A stretch of DNA of 64,000 nucleotides, from NCBI GenBank assembly GCA_028281495.1, contig JANQJU010000023.1, positions 310,001 to 374,000 of the forward strand, in the 5' to 3' direction. The stretch's first letter is position 1, and each line of letters opens with the position of its first letter. The DNA is from SAR324 cluster bacterium. Lineage in GTDB: Bacteria; SAR324; NAC60-12. The position numbers and the translations under genes were made by a program. A model generated the notes under the pieces. The model was not told the DNA's origin, made no database searches, and saw nothing but the letters and a program-made list of their open reading frames with translations. This document shows positions 36,969 through 44,846 of the stretch, in pieces.

Positions 36969-38048
36969 TCACCTTTGTTCTAAGATAAAATCGCGAATCC
37001 AATGTGCTGCTAGACGATGTCCGTTTTCGGTCATATGAATATCGAACTCTAAAAAGATGGGAGCTTCTTGTTTTCGAACCTTTTGGTAGTTTTCAGTGAG
37101 ATTAAGGAATGGAATTTGAGTTTTTCGGAAAAATTCATCCAATTTGTGACTCACCGTTAGATTTGGGTTTAAAGAGGTTGTGTTCAAGACTGAAGGTACC
37201 TCTTGATAGTATACTTCTACTTTAGAGGGAAAGTAAGTAGCTAGCAGTTTCAGACCATGCTGATTGCAATACTCTTGAATTTGTTGAATCATTTCAAAGG
37301 TAATTTCAAATCCGTTTCGATAATGTGCCTCAAAATTCTTGATTGATCTGTATTCCAATAGTTTATTTTCTTTGAAAAAATAGGTTTGACTACTTTCATC
37401 AAAGACCCATTGTGAAAAATCGTGAATCTCTTTTAGAAATTCGTCACCTCTCAATAATTTTTCTTTGATGTGCACTATACTCGCAAAATTATAGGATTTA
37501 ATATAGTAGCACTCAGATTTTAAAAACCAGGTCGCATCCCAACAGCTATGTAAACCTGTACTGACAATCGATCTGATTTTGTCCTGAAAAAAAAGATGTC
37601 CTTTTTCCCCAAGCTTTTGAACTGCATGGATGTTGTCCACTACATCATTTTCATAAATATTCAGGACAATCGTGTCTACACTGGAGGGAAGTGGTACATT
37701 TTTAAGTAATAAGAGTTCTGCAAGAGTAGAAAGCCCCCCGACGCCCAGATTGAACACATTCGCCGAAACCTCCTCCTGTACGATAGAAGCCCAGTCATAC
37801 CCAATCGGAACTTCCGCACCCCGAGTAAACGAGTCTCCAATTAACAATATATGGGGACGTTTAGATTCCAAATACCCTGCTTCCGATAAAGACCTTGCTA
37901 GCTCAGAATAATGATTTCTAACGTGCCAGTGATAGGCATAGGGCATAACTTGAGGAAACAATCTCTGAATGACCTCAAGACCTACAAAAATTGAAGTAAT
38001 ATTTATCAAAAAAACTAAAAATCCAGTTCTGACGGAGCGTAGTGTCAT
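36969..38048 (-). CDS. SGNH/GDSL-family hydrolase, membrane-anchored
   Basis: The 359-residue product has an N-terminal hydrophobic helix (about residues 8-27), a single membrane anchor or uncleaved signal. The SGNH active site is visible: GDS at 71-73 in LLIGDSFTRG, a GVGG glycine block near residue 103, and the Asp-x-x-His-like pair in FDIHMTENGHR (about 335-345). Such enzymes are esterases or acetyltransferase/deacetylase partners acting on polysaccharide or peptidoglycan. It ends 82 bases before the giant gene and could be the first gene of that operon. Substrate is unknown. Codon use is more AT-rich than its neighbours, which hints at separate origin. Confidence 0.8.
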   Translation of the reverse strand: MTLRSVRTGFLVFLINITSIFVGLEVIQRLFPQVMPYAYHWHVRNHYSELARSLSEAGYLESKRPHILLIGDSFTRGAEVPIGYDWASIVQEEVSANVFNLGVGGLSTLAELLLLKNVPLPSSVDTIVLNIYENDVVDNIHAVQKLGEKGHLFFQDKIRSIVSTGLHSCWDATWFLKSECYYIKSYNFASIVHIKEKLLRGDEFLKEIHDFSQWVFDESSQTYFFKENKLLEYRSIKNFEAHYRNGFEITFEMIQQIQEYCNQHGLKLLATYFPSKVEVYYQEVPSVLNTTSLNPNLTVSHKLDEFFRKTQIPFLNLTENYQKVRKQEAPIFLEFDIHMTENGHRLAAHWIRDFILEQR

Positions 38049-38511
38049 GCGAACTCACAAAATTCAATAACAACCATTCCATTGGTTGAAAACACTTCTC
38101 ATCTGTGTCCCTTCCTCAGTGTGCGTACATCCATTTCGGTTGGAAAAAATTAGGTTTTTTAGCAGAAAATTTGAGAAGCATAACAAGCTATTGATGCACA
38201 CATTAGATTCTTTAGCGGAAAGCGCGAGAATTCTAATAATCTATGGATGTACACACTACGTGCTCTCTAAATGAAGAGAAAATAGTAAGGTGCAAATGAC
38301 TGGTTGTGTTCGTAATCTGATTCTGATTTTTATTTACTATGTGCCAGGTAAATTCTCATTGTCTCCTTGATGATCTCCAGTGCTTTCGACACTTTTGCTT
38401 GTCCCTTATTGAGATTGAGGGTCGTCGGTCAAGGTGTGGAAACTACAGCAACCCCTTGGCGCCTTGTTTAGTTATCGTTCTTGGAGTTCAAGGAACGGTT
38501 CATCGGCATTG
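38049..38511. other. Intergenic region with an imperfect direct and an inverted repeat
   Basis: Two adjacent ~50-bp segments (about 38156-38207 and 38209-38260) align end to end at roughly 70 per cent identity, so this stretch may be an old duplication. AGTGTG-TACATCCAT-like sequences at 38118-38134 and 38243-38257 face each other as an inverted repeat with a two-base insertion. No gene is seen. The region next to the small gene (38472-38511) may be its frameshifted tail. Confidence 0.4.
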
Positions 38512-38697
38512 CTAATTTCCGCTGGAATCGAATTGGATGTGGTTCGTTTCAACCCCATCCACGACAATCAAAAGACGATCACTTTCTTTCTCCTGAAGAA
38601 TGAATTCATCAAGAACTGAACCTTTCAATTGTTCCAATTCTTGTAAATACTTTTCGACAATATCAGCCACATTTTCATGAAGGGACGCTGTACTCAT
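38512..38697 (-). CDS. Small acidic protein, perhaps frameshifted at its end
   Basis: The 61-residue product starts at an ATG with a textbook AAGGAG six bases upstream, which argues it is really translated. It reads as an amphipathic helix (NVADIVEKYLQELEQL) followed by beta-strands (RLLIVVDGVETNHIQFD). No family is assigned. After the stop, the next frame reads EISNADEPFLELQER before stopping near 38472, in the same acidic style, so a single-base change may have shortened an originally ~75-residue protein. The size and composition would fit an antitoxin or accessory factor, but that is a guess. Confidence 0.55.
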   Translation of the reverse strand: MSTASLHENVADIVEKYLQELEQLKGSVLDEFILQEKESDRLLIVVDGVETNHIQFDSSGN

Positions 38698-38773
38698 ATT
38701 TTCTCCTTAGTTCAAATTATGGCAATTCTCCGTAAGGTGCTATTCACGACTATTCCTACGCTCTCTTCCATCT

Positions 38774-39718
38774 TCAAGTAAAATGGATTTTACCTGAATC
38801 GGGTTTTAGCTCGTAAAGGACATCAGGGACGCCTTCCTCATTCTCGGAGCCGTCGCCCCAGGCAATCGCGACGAATCCGCGTTGCTCATAGAAGCGTCTG
38901 GCCAGTTCGTTTTCCTGAAAGGTGTATAACCGGACTGGCAACGTCAGATGCTTGAGGGCTTCCGCCAACAAGGCACTCCCGATGCCGTTATGAACCCTTT
39001 CTGGTTTGAGATACAGGTGATCGATCCAACCGACGGTTTCAGTTTGCGAGAAGGCGCACATTCCCACGATGGCCTTTCCTATTTCTGCCACCAAGACTTT
39101 TTCGGAGGGGATGAGCGTGTGTTTGATCCAGTTTCGTACTTCCTCATCGGAATGGACCAAAGGGGCAAATGGCATCAAGGCTTTCCTAGAACTGAGATAC
39201 ACATCTCCGATGGAGCCAGCATCTTGTGCTGTTGCGATCCGAAGCAATGGGAAGGTCTTGAGCAACTCAAAATGATTGATCATCATTTCAAAATCATCAT
39301 TAATTTTGTATTCAGACCAACAAAATCGATGGTCTGCTTGGAACTCTTCAGCACTGATGTTTCCTTCGCCTTTCCACAGTTTTTCGGGAATGTTTCCAAA
39401 CGTTGTTGAGTAGACTTCGGTAATTTTGATCAAGCATCTTCGTCTTTTTTTCAGATCATACACCTCGACAATATCTCCCACTTCGAATCCTCCGTCTTCG
39501 TATTCTCCATCGGGCAGGTCATATTCATCGGCAGGGCAGGCCGTGGCGGTTTTTTGTCCTTCAATGATCTCTACGATCAGCCGATCGTCGTTTTCATCCA
39601 TGCCCCAAAATTGGGTCCGTTTTAATCGATCCATCGTGTCCTTTCCTAGATACATAGCCTTAATGTCGGCTCCGCTTTCCGGTTTCTTTTTCTCGTTGCT
39701 TGCATGATTTGAAAACAT
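38774..39718 (-). CDS. ASCH-domain and GNAT acetyltransferase fusion protein
   Basis: The 314-residue protein joins two domains. Residues ~20-135 resemble an ASCH (PUA-like) fold: GQKTATACP near 55-63, DIVEVYDLKKRR near 80-92, and a final EFQADHRFCW stretch. ASCH domains bind RNA or nucleotides. Residues ~160-300 are a GNAT N-acetyltransferase, with the acetyl-CoA loop ERVHNGIGSALL after IDHLYLKP, then ARRFYEQRGFV. It should be cytoplasmic and acetyl-CoA dependent. The substrate is unknown; the fusion suggests action on RNA, a nucleotide or a translation factor. The gene stands alone, and the start lacks a clear ribosome binding site; an internal ATG at 39655 is an alternative. Confidence 0.82.
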   Translation of the reverse strand: MFSNHASNEKKKPESGADIKAMYLGKDTMDRLKRTQFWGMDENDDRLIVEIIEGQKTATACPADEYDLPDGEYEDGGFEVGDIVEVYDLKKRRRCLIKITEVYSTTFGNIPEKLWKGEGNISAEEFQADHRFCWSEYKINDDFEMMINHFELLKTFPLLRIATAQDAGSIGDVYLSSRKALMPFAPLVHSDEEVRNWIKHTLIPSEKVLVAEIGKAIVGMCAFSQTETVGWIDHLYLKPERVHNGIGSALLAEALKHLTLPVRLYTFQENELARRFYEQRGFVAIAWGDGSENEEGVPDVLYELKPDSGKIHFT

Positions 39719-39892
39719 GGGTTAAACACAAAACTATGCCTCGATGAGGGCTGGAAGTTGCCCATACATGCAAAACCTTATTAGGTATCATCAACCCTAT
39801 CTCTCTTCTCAAGTAAGTACTATTTTTTTCTGGTTGGTACTTTAATAAGTGGGCCGTTGAAGTTGAACAAATAACTAGAAGAAAATGGGCTT

Positions 39893-40687
39893 ATGTCAAA
39901 TTTGTCTCCCGATTCGATTGATGAAAAGGGAGTCCGACATTTCAAAATTCTGGCAAAACGCTTAAGGAAAGAAACAGGTTGCAAGAGCACTGCTGCGCTT
40001 GACCAAATCGCACAAGCTCATGGTTTCAAAAACTGGAATAATGTGCTCCGCTTTGCCCAGAAAAATCAAGCAAGCCGATTCTCTTCTCTGCATCAGGAGA
40101 ACCAAATGAACACCAATCCATCCAATGAATCTCAACAAGAAATCAAAGGGTACGATCCCAATGAAGTCATTCCCCTCGATTTAACGAAAACGTTGATCCC
40201 TGCCAATAGTTTTGGCAGTCTATTGCCTCTTCTATTTGAAGTCGGTCGTCGCGAACTACCCTTAAATGAGATCCTCCAACTGAAGGTAGGATCGGTGATT
40301 GAGTTGCATAAGTATGTGGGGGAAGATTTAGAGGTTATTTTAGCCGATCAAGTGGTTGCTGGTGGAATGTCGGTTGCCATAGAGCACAATTTGGGAGTTC
40401 AAATTTTACAGGTGGGTTCCTTTCAATCCAAAGGAAGTTATCGACTGGATTCTAAAAAAGGTTTAACTGCGATTGTAACAGTTGAAATTGGAAGACGGCT
40501 CGCCCTGGTTGAAAAAATCATGCAACTCAAACCAGGGGCCGTGATTCCGTTTGACAAACCTGCGGGAAGTCCGATGGACATCCGAATCGGCGGCCATTTG
40601 GTCGCGCAAGGAGAGACCGTGGTCTTGAAAGACAAATATGGCGTTCGGATTGATACCATCATTCCGTTTGCTGGAAAAAACTGGTGA
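39893..40687 (+). CDS. Tandem SpoA (FliN/FliM-like) domain protein with N-terminal Glyoxalase_8-like domain
   Basis: Of 264 residues, about 12-58 (HFKILAKRLRKETGCKSTAA, then AQAHGFKNWNNVLRFAQ) match the short helical domain found at the N-terminus of glyoxalase-related proteins. Two SpoA domains follow, at about 106-180 (VGRRELPLNEILQLKVGSVI) and 190-260 (IGRRLALVEKIMQLKPGAVI). SpoA domains build the flagellar C-ring (FliN, FliM) and the type III secretion sorting platform. Tandem SpoA is known, but joining it to this N-terminal domain is unusual. It is not next to flagellar genes. Its stop lies at the start of a run of CTGGTGAA repeats. Confidence 0.8.
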   Translation: MSNLSPDSIDEKGVRHFKILAKRLRKETGCKSTAALDQIAQAHGFKNWNNVLRFAQKNQASRFSSLHQENQMNTNPSNESQQEIKGYDPNEVIPLDLTKTLIPANSFGSLLPLLFEVGRRELPLNEILQLKVGSVIELHKYVGEDLEVILADQVVAGGMSVAIEHNLGVQILQVGSFQSKGSYRLDSKKGLTAIVTVEIGRRLALVEKIMQLKPGAVIPFDKPAGSPMDIRIGGHLVAQGETVVLKDKYGVRIDTIIPFAGKNW

Positions 40688-40780
40688 ACAACACTGGTGA
40701 AATAACCGGTGAAAAAACTGGTGAACAACACTGGTGAAAAAACTGGTGAATAAAATTGTTGAATAAAGCTGGTTGAGAAT
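40681..40780. repeat. Degenerate 12-13 bp tandem repeat at a gene end
   Basis: About eight units of the form CTGGTGAA(C/A/T)AA(C/A)A run from 40681. The first unit contains the TGA stop of the SpoA gene (40685-40687), so the array looks like an amplification of the gene's own last bases (AACTGGTGA). It fills much of the spacer before the aminotransferase gene. Confidence 0.8.
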
Positions 40781-40815
40781 GGTTTCCTGCCTCAATCATG
40801 AGGCACCTATTCCTT

Positions 40816-40845
40816 AAAACCTCATTGGAGAAAACCTCATTGGAG
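40816..40845 (+). promoter_or_regulatory. Duplicated ribosome binding site
   Basis: The 15-base unit AAAACCTCATTGGAG occurs twice in a row. The second copy places GGAG seven bases before the ATG of the aminotransferase gene; the first lies 15 bases further up. Confidence 0.7.
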
Positions 40846-40852
40846 AATACAT

Positions 40853-41995
40853 ATGGATCGTTCAGACCGAGAATTGTTTGATATTCCTCAAGAGATCACC
40901 TACCTCAATACCGCCAATATTGGTCCTCGATTGAAGGCGGTTTCCAAAGCGGGGCAGGAAGCCATTCAAACCTTTGCCACTCCCTGGAACATCACGGCCC
41001 AAGATTGGTTCGAAGGACCGGAAACATTGCGAGATGCCGTTGCCCAGTTTTTAGGGACTCGTTCCGATGCGGTGGCCTTGGTTCCTTCAGCGAGCTATGG
41101 AATTTCCATTGCCGCTAAGAATCTGCCCATTGCCGCGAGCGCCAATATTGTGGTTGTGGAAGAACAATACCCTTCCAATATTTATGCTTGGCGACGGCGT
41201 GCTCAAGAATCCAATGCTGAGATACGAGTGGCCCAACGAACCGAAACTCGATCACTGACTGAATCGGTTTTAGCTCAGATCGATTCGAAGACGGCGGTGG
41301 TTGCCATTCCGAACTGCCATTGGACCGATGGTGAGGTATTGGATCTCGTCGCCATCAGCGAGGCAGCGCATACCCAAGAAGCGGCGTTGGTCATCGACGC
41401 TAGCCAGTCTTTGGGAGCATTACCCATCGATCTTGAAAAGGTCGCACCCGACTTCATGGTCTCCGTTGGATATAAGTGGTTGCTGGGACCCTATGGTTTG
41501 GGTTATTTGTATGCCCACCAGAAATGGCATCTTGAAGGAACTCCGCTGGAAGAGTCTTGGTTGACTCGTCGTGGAAGTGAAGACTTTTCAAAATTGGTGG
41601 AATATGTGGATGAGTATCGGGAGGGCGCCCGACGGTTCGACTTCGGAGAATTCCCCCAATTCATTTCTGTTCCCATGGCCATCGCGGCTATTTCGCAACT
41701 GAATCGCTGGGGAGCTTCCTACATCCAAACCGAATTATCCAAACGCACCCAGCATATTCGAGTGCTTTGTGAGTCGTTGGGGCTTGACACATTATCGACA
41801 GAACGGAGTGCTCAACATATCGTGGGCTTTCGGCTGCCCCCAGGTCGATCCCCTGAAGAACTGAATCATGCTCTGAGATCAGCCAACATCTATGTGAGTG
41901 TCCGAGGGGACAAGATTCGCGTTGCGCCTCACCTGCACACGGATGAAACTGATTTGGAACGACTGGGTTCGGTGCTCAAAACACAGCTTGCTTGA
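40853..41995 (+). CDS. PLP-dependent aminotransferase class V family protein
   Basis: The 380-residue protein has the fold-type I features of the class V (NifS/cysteine desulfurase-like) group. Lys208 in VSVGYKWLLGP would bind pyridoxal phosphate. Asp182 in IDASQSLGA would bind the cofactor ring nitrogen, and the early YLNTANIGPRL segment is typical. It lacks an obvious cysteine-bearing active-site loop of SufS type, so it may act on an amino acid or act as an epimerase or isomerase instead. The start has GGAG seven bases upstream in a duplicated element. It precedes the SPFH gene by 140 bases. Substrate unknown. Confidence 0.85.
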   Translation: MDRSDRELFDIPQEITYLNTANIGPRLKAVSKAGQEAIQTFATPWNITAQDWFEGPETLRDAVAQFLGTRSDAVALVPSASYGISIAAKNLPIAASANIVVVEEQYPSNIYAWRRRAQESNAEIRVAQRTETRSLTESVLAQIDSKTAVVAIPNCHWTDGEVLDLVAISEAAHTQEAALVIDASQSLGALPIDLEKVAPDFMVSVGYKWLLGPYGLGYLYAHQKWHLEGTPLEESWLTRRGSEDFSKLVEYVDEYREGARRFDFGEFPQFISVPMAIAAISQLNRWGASYIQTELSKRTQHIRVLCESLGLDTLSTERSAQHIVGFRLPPGRSPEELNHALRSANIYVSVRGDKIRVAPHLHTDETDLERLGSVLKTQLA

Positions 41996-42036
41996 TCGGG
42001 CTTTTAGTAAGCTTCTTGGCCAATATTTTATTTCAA

Positions 42037-42099
42037 CAAATCCATTTTTTGTTTCAGCAAATCCATTTTTTGTTTCAGCAAATCCATTTTTGTTTCACA
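42037..42099. repeat. 21-bp tandem repeat, three copies
   Basis: CAAATCCATTTTTTGTTTCA plus G occurs at 42037-42057 and 42058-42078, with a nearly identical third copy to 42099. The period is a multiple of three and the frame stays open through it (FQQIHFL repeats), but the array lies upstream of the best start of the SPFH gene and is probably untranslated. Confidence 0.85.
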
Positions 42100-42135
42100 A
42101 CCCCATTATTCGCTGCACACTGTTTCAGGACCAAC

Positions 42136-43125
42136 ATGCTGTATAAACTCTACTTAGTCATCCGTAACATCTTCTTGGTGCTGAAAGTCAAAAAGGTGCT
42201 AGATGCTACCGAGAAAAGAACTCTCATCGCTTTGGGCCTCATGGTGTTCCTACTGGTTTCGATAGGAGGTCTTGCGTGGATGAGTTTTGATATCGTTCGA
42301 CCTGGGGAAAGGGGAGTTTATGTATTCCTGGGGAAATCCGATGAGGAAGCACTGCCCGAAGGGTTTCATTGGAAAGTTCCGTTGATGGCCAAGATCGTCA
42401 AAATCAATGTGCGCCAGGTGGTTTTTGATCAAAAGGCAGAAGCCTCCTCCAAAGATTTGCAAACCGTTTACACGGGCATTGCCGTGAACTATTTTCCCAC
42501 TCCGGACGTCGTTTGGAAACTGTTCCTTGATGTAGGACACGCTAACGCAACCTGGGAAAATGTGTTGCTTCGGCCTGCCATCCAAGAAATCACGAAAGCG
42601 ATCACTGCCCGCTTCACCGCCGAAGAGTTGATTACCAAACGCGCGGAAGCCAAACGTCAAATCACCAAAGAAATCATCGGCCGATTGGTCCGAGAAAACA
42701 TCAATGTCAGTGAGGTTTCGATCACCGATTTTAAATTCAATAAACCGTTCAACGACGCCATTGAAGCCAAACAGATTGCAGAACAACGAGCCAAGCAGGC
42801 AGAAAACGAATTGATCCAGGTGGAAGTGGATGCCAAGCAACTCATCGTCAAAGCCAATGCAGAACGGCAGGCCACGATCCATATTGCGGAAGGCAAAGCA
42901 CGGGAAATCGAACTCTTGACCGAAGCCGAAGCCAAATTTCATGCAACTTTGGCCAAAGTCCTCACCCCGTCCAGTTTGCAACTCCGCTTCATCGAACGCT
43001 GGAATGGCATCCTTCCTAAAGTGTCGGCCGGGAACGAACCCTTTGAAGTCACATTGCCTCAATCCCTGCTGGAGTCGACTCCACCTGTGCCGAAAACCCA
43101 ACCGGTTCTCTCAGAAAAAAAATAA
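42136..43125 (+). CDS. SPFH/prohibitin (HflK/HflC-like) membrane protein
   Basis: The 329-residue protein has an N-terminal transmembrane helix (about residues 30-50, LIALGLMVFLLVSIGGLAW), then a stomatin/prohibitin-like SPFH domain (IVRPGERGVYVFLGK, then EGFHWKVPLMAKIV). A long coiled coil follows, rich in Ala, Glu and Lys (EAKQIAEQRAKQAENELIQV). Such proteins form ring or cage assemblies in the inner membrane that modulate FtsH-type proteases or order membrane domains. The ATG at 42136 is chosen, with AGGA six bases upstream, rather than the in-frame codon at 41992, whose extra 48 residues come from repeat DNA. Confidence 0.85.
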   Translation: MLYKLYLVIRNIFLVLKVKKVLDATEKRTLIALGLMVFLLVSIGGLAWMSFDIVRPGERGVYVFLGKSDEEALPEGFHWKVPLMAKIVKINVRQVVFDQKAEASSKDLQTVYTGIAVNYFPTPDVVWKLFLDVGHANATWENVLLRPAIQEITKAITARFTAEELITKRAEAKRQITKEIIGRLVRENINVSEVSITDFKFNKPFNDAIEAKQIAEQRAKQAENELIQVEVDAKQLIVKANAERQATIHIAEGKAREIELLTEAEAKFHATLAKVLTPSSLQLRFIERWNGILPKVSAGNEPFEVTLPQSLLESTPPVPKTQPVLSEKK

Positions 43126-43312
43126 CTGGCCTGCCCTATTAGAAGCGGATTCCTGTTCCCCTTAAAACATAAATTGTCAGTGGATGGATTCGCTTTCAAA
43201 TAATATTCTATAAAATAGATAAAATAAGTTGAAACATGAATCTATTTATTTTATTTTGTAGAAAAAATTCATCAACGCCAGTTTCACTCAAAGACAGCTT
43301 TTGGAGGAAAAG

Positions 43313-43618
43313 ATGCCTCACCCTTCCTTTTATAAATCCTTAACGAGTTGGTGCCTTTTGGTCTGCTTTTTTTGTGCATGGAATGCTTCTCCACTCGGGG
43401 CTTCCCCTGATTATTGGCCGACCAACGGTTGGCGTGCCTCCACTCCCGAAGCGCAAGGGATGGATTCGGGAAAGCTCATTGAAATGATCGAGGCCGTCCG
43501 TCAGGAAGGTTATGCGCTCGACAATATTACTGTCATCCGAAACGGGTATGTGGTGATGGATGCATATCGAAATCCATTTCCGAAAGACACCAAACATGTG
43601 GTGCATTCCATCGAGTAG
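43313..43618 (+). pseudogene. Truncated beta-lactamase-family serine hydrolase (N-terminal fragment)
   Basis: The reading frame has a strong GGAGGA site, a signal peptide (LTSWCLLVCFFCAWNASPLGA) and then a segment typical of secreted class C beta-lactamase-like serine hydrolases (WPTNGWRASTPEAQGMDSGK, ITVIRNGYVVMDAYRNPF). It ends at KHVVHSIE followed by TAG, about where relatives read HS-x-TKS. The catalytic SxxK and everything after are missing. No matching sequence follows in any frame before the GST gene, so the rest has been deleted. Confidence 0.8.
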
Positions 43619-43645
43619 TTCAACTCATTTTGCTTTTCTATTAGT

Positions 43646-44437
43646 TCAATCCGTTTTGATTTGGATTGCCGGAGGAACCAAAGGCGGTTCCCCAACCAAA
43701 TAGGGTCGCATCCGTTCGAGCCAAGCGAGCACCATGGGCCATTCCCCAATATCTTCTGTTCCACGCAACCCCACAGCCCGGTAGATCGTGAACAATGGGT
43801 ACACGGAAAAATCAGGGAGAGATGGCACCGGGCGTTGTCCCAAAAAAGGACCTTGGCCAAGATGAGTTAAGAATTCCTCATATAATCTCCGTTTTGCGAT
43901 TTGCAACGGCAGCTCGGTGTCTGTCATGGCAATCAGCCGTCGAATGAATCCCACCTGTTTGAGAATGAGCGGCCACATCCAGCGAAAAATTGGGGGCAAC
44001 CCCCCTTGAGCGGTTCGATGCATCACCTTCCCTAATGTCCAACCATTAATCCATGAATCAAACCCTTCTCCAGGGTAAGCCCGAAACCAACCCGGAATCA
44101 ATCGGTTCGACACCCACGTGTCAATCGCTAGCAAGGCGTTCCGTTCTTTCTCATTTTTAGGGAGCAGCAATGGGTGTTCTGGGAACAACTCATCCAACCA
44201 CAATCCAATGGGGGTGGAATCCGTGCGGCTCACACGATCAACCGTTAATACTGGAACTTGGGTTCCCATCGGAAGTTCTGCTTTCAAACGCAATGGATTG
44301 ACGTAGACACACTCGAAAGGAATTTGCTTGTACAACAAAAAACAATGCACCTTCGCGGCATAAGGACTCATCGCATAGGTGTAGAGACGGATCACGGGGT
44401 ACTCTTGGAGGGCTTGCGCATCAGAACAATCAGTCAT
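43646..44437 (-). CDS. Glutathione S-transferase family protein
   Basis: The 263-residue cytoplasmic protein has a thioredoxin-like N-terminal domain (VIRLYTYAMSPYAAKVHCFL, about residues 15-34, then GTQVPVLTVDRV) and a longer helical C-terminal domain. It suits the GST fold, with a SPYAAK motif where the catalytic Ser/Tyr is expected. Sequence does not tell whether it conjugates glutathione or is a specialised isomerase or reductase. The ATG at 44437 is chosen; a TTG at 44464 would extend it. It is convergent with the truncated hydrolase and divergent from the GH3 gene, sharing the operator-rich spacer. Confidence 0.82.
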   Translation of the reverse strand: MTDCSDAQALQEYPVIRLYTYAMSPYAAKVHCFLLYKQIPFECVYVNPLRLKAELPMGTQVPVLTVDRVSRTDSTPIGLWLDELFPEHPLLLPKNEKERNALLAIDTWVSNRLIPGWFRAYPGEGFDSWINGWTLGKVMHRTAQGGLPPIFRWMWPLILKQVGFIRRLIAMTDTELPLQIAKRRLYEEFLTHLGQGPFLGQRPVPSLPDFSVYPLFTIYRAVGLRGTEDIGEWPMVLAWLERMRPYLVGEPPLVPPAIQIKTD

Positions 44438-44513
44438 GAGGGTTTCTCGGGTATAAGGAGCCAATCCGGTTTCGAAACAGGCAGTCTATCGCTTTTCACG
44501 AAAATCTACGAAT

Positions 44514-44531
44514 CCTGAAACCGGTTTCTGG
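44514..44531. promoter_or_regulatory. LacI-type operator palindrome 1
   Basis: GAAACCGGTTTC at 44517-44528 is a perfect 12-base palindrome centred on CG, flanked by CCT and TGG. It fits the TGNAANCGNTNNCA pattern of LacI/GalR-family operators. Confidence 0.65.
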
Positions 44532-44602
44532 ATTTTTGATCCGTTTTCAATAATAAAATCAATACACTCGCTTTTTCCAAGAAATTTCTACCGAATTTTC
44601 AG

Positions 44603-44631
44603 TTGACAGACCGTTAGAGGTTTACTAGTTT
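44603..44631 (+). promoter_or_regulatory. Sigma-70-type promoter for the GH3 gene
   Basis: A perfect TTGACA (44603-44608) is followed 17 bases later by TAGTTT (44626-44631), a weak -10 box. The operator at 44637 would overlap the transcription start, as expected for a repressor. The weak -10 lowers confidence. Confidence 0.5.
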
Positions 44632-44636
44632 TGAAA

Positions 44637-44652
44637 CTGAAACCGGTTTTAG
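44637..44652. promoter_or_regulatory. LacI-type operator palindrome 2
   Basis: CTGAAACCGGTTTTAG, identical over 16 bases to the copy at 44670. It lies just downstream of the predicted -10 box, a typical site for repression. Confidence 0.7.
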
Positions 44653-44669
44653 ATATTGTTTGTCTACAA

Positions 44670-44685
44670 CTGAAACCGGTTTTAG
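44670..44685. promoter_or_regulatory. LacI-type operator palindrome 3
   Basis: An exact copy of CTGAAACCGGTTTTAG placed 33 bases, about three helical turns, after copy 2. Repressor dimers on the two sites would therefore lie on the same face of the DNA. Confidence 0.7.
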
Positions 44686-44741
44686 TAAGAGTCTTTTAAA
44701 TCAAACATATTCTTTTGATAAATGAAGCCTATTGGCCACTT

Positions 44742-44757
44742 CTGAAACCGATTTTAG
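44742..44757. promoter_or_regulatory. LacI-type operator palindrome 4
   Basis: CTGAAACCGATTTTAG differs from copies 2 and 3 at one base. It lies 90 bases before the GH3 start codon, possibly an auxiliary site for DNA looping. Confidence 0.6.
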
Positions 44758-44846
44758 TACAACAAGGCAAATGGGGCACGGGAAGTTATCTAAGTGACTT
44801 TAGAAAAATTTGCCAATCTCTACAATCTACTCAATGGGAGGGTGTG

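Larger units (their letters stand above)
44438..44846. other. Operator-rich spacer between the GST and GH3 genes
   Basis: This spacer contains one TTGACA promoter element and four copies of a GAAACCGG-type palindrome, listed separately. A related but different palindrome, GGTTTCGAAAC, lies at about 44468. No gene is present. Confidence 0.7.

Noticed and set aside
41992..42135. N-terminal extension of the SPFH protein from an upstream in-frame start
   Set aside because: The extra 48 residues come from a 21-bp tandem repeat and no ribosome binding site supports the upstream start.
42250..43101. 283-codon minus-strand frame opposite the SPFH gene
   Set aside because: Shadow of a well-supported SPFH protein.
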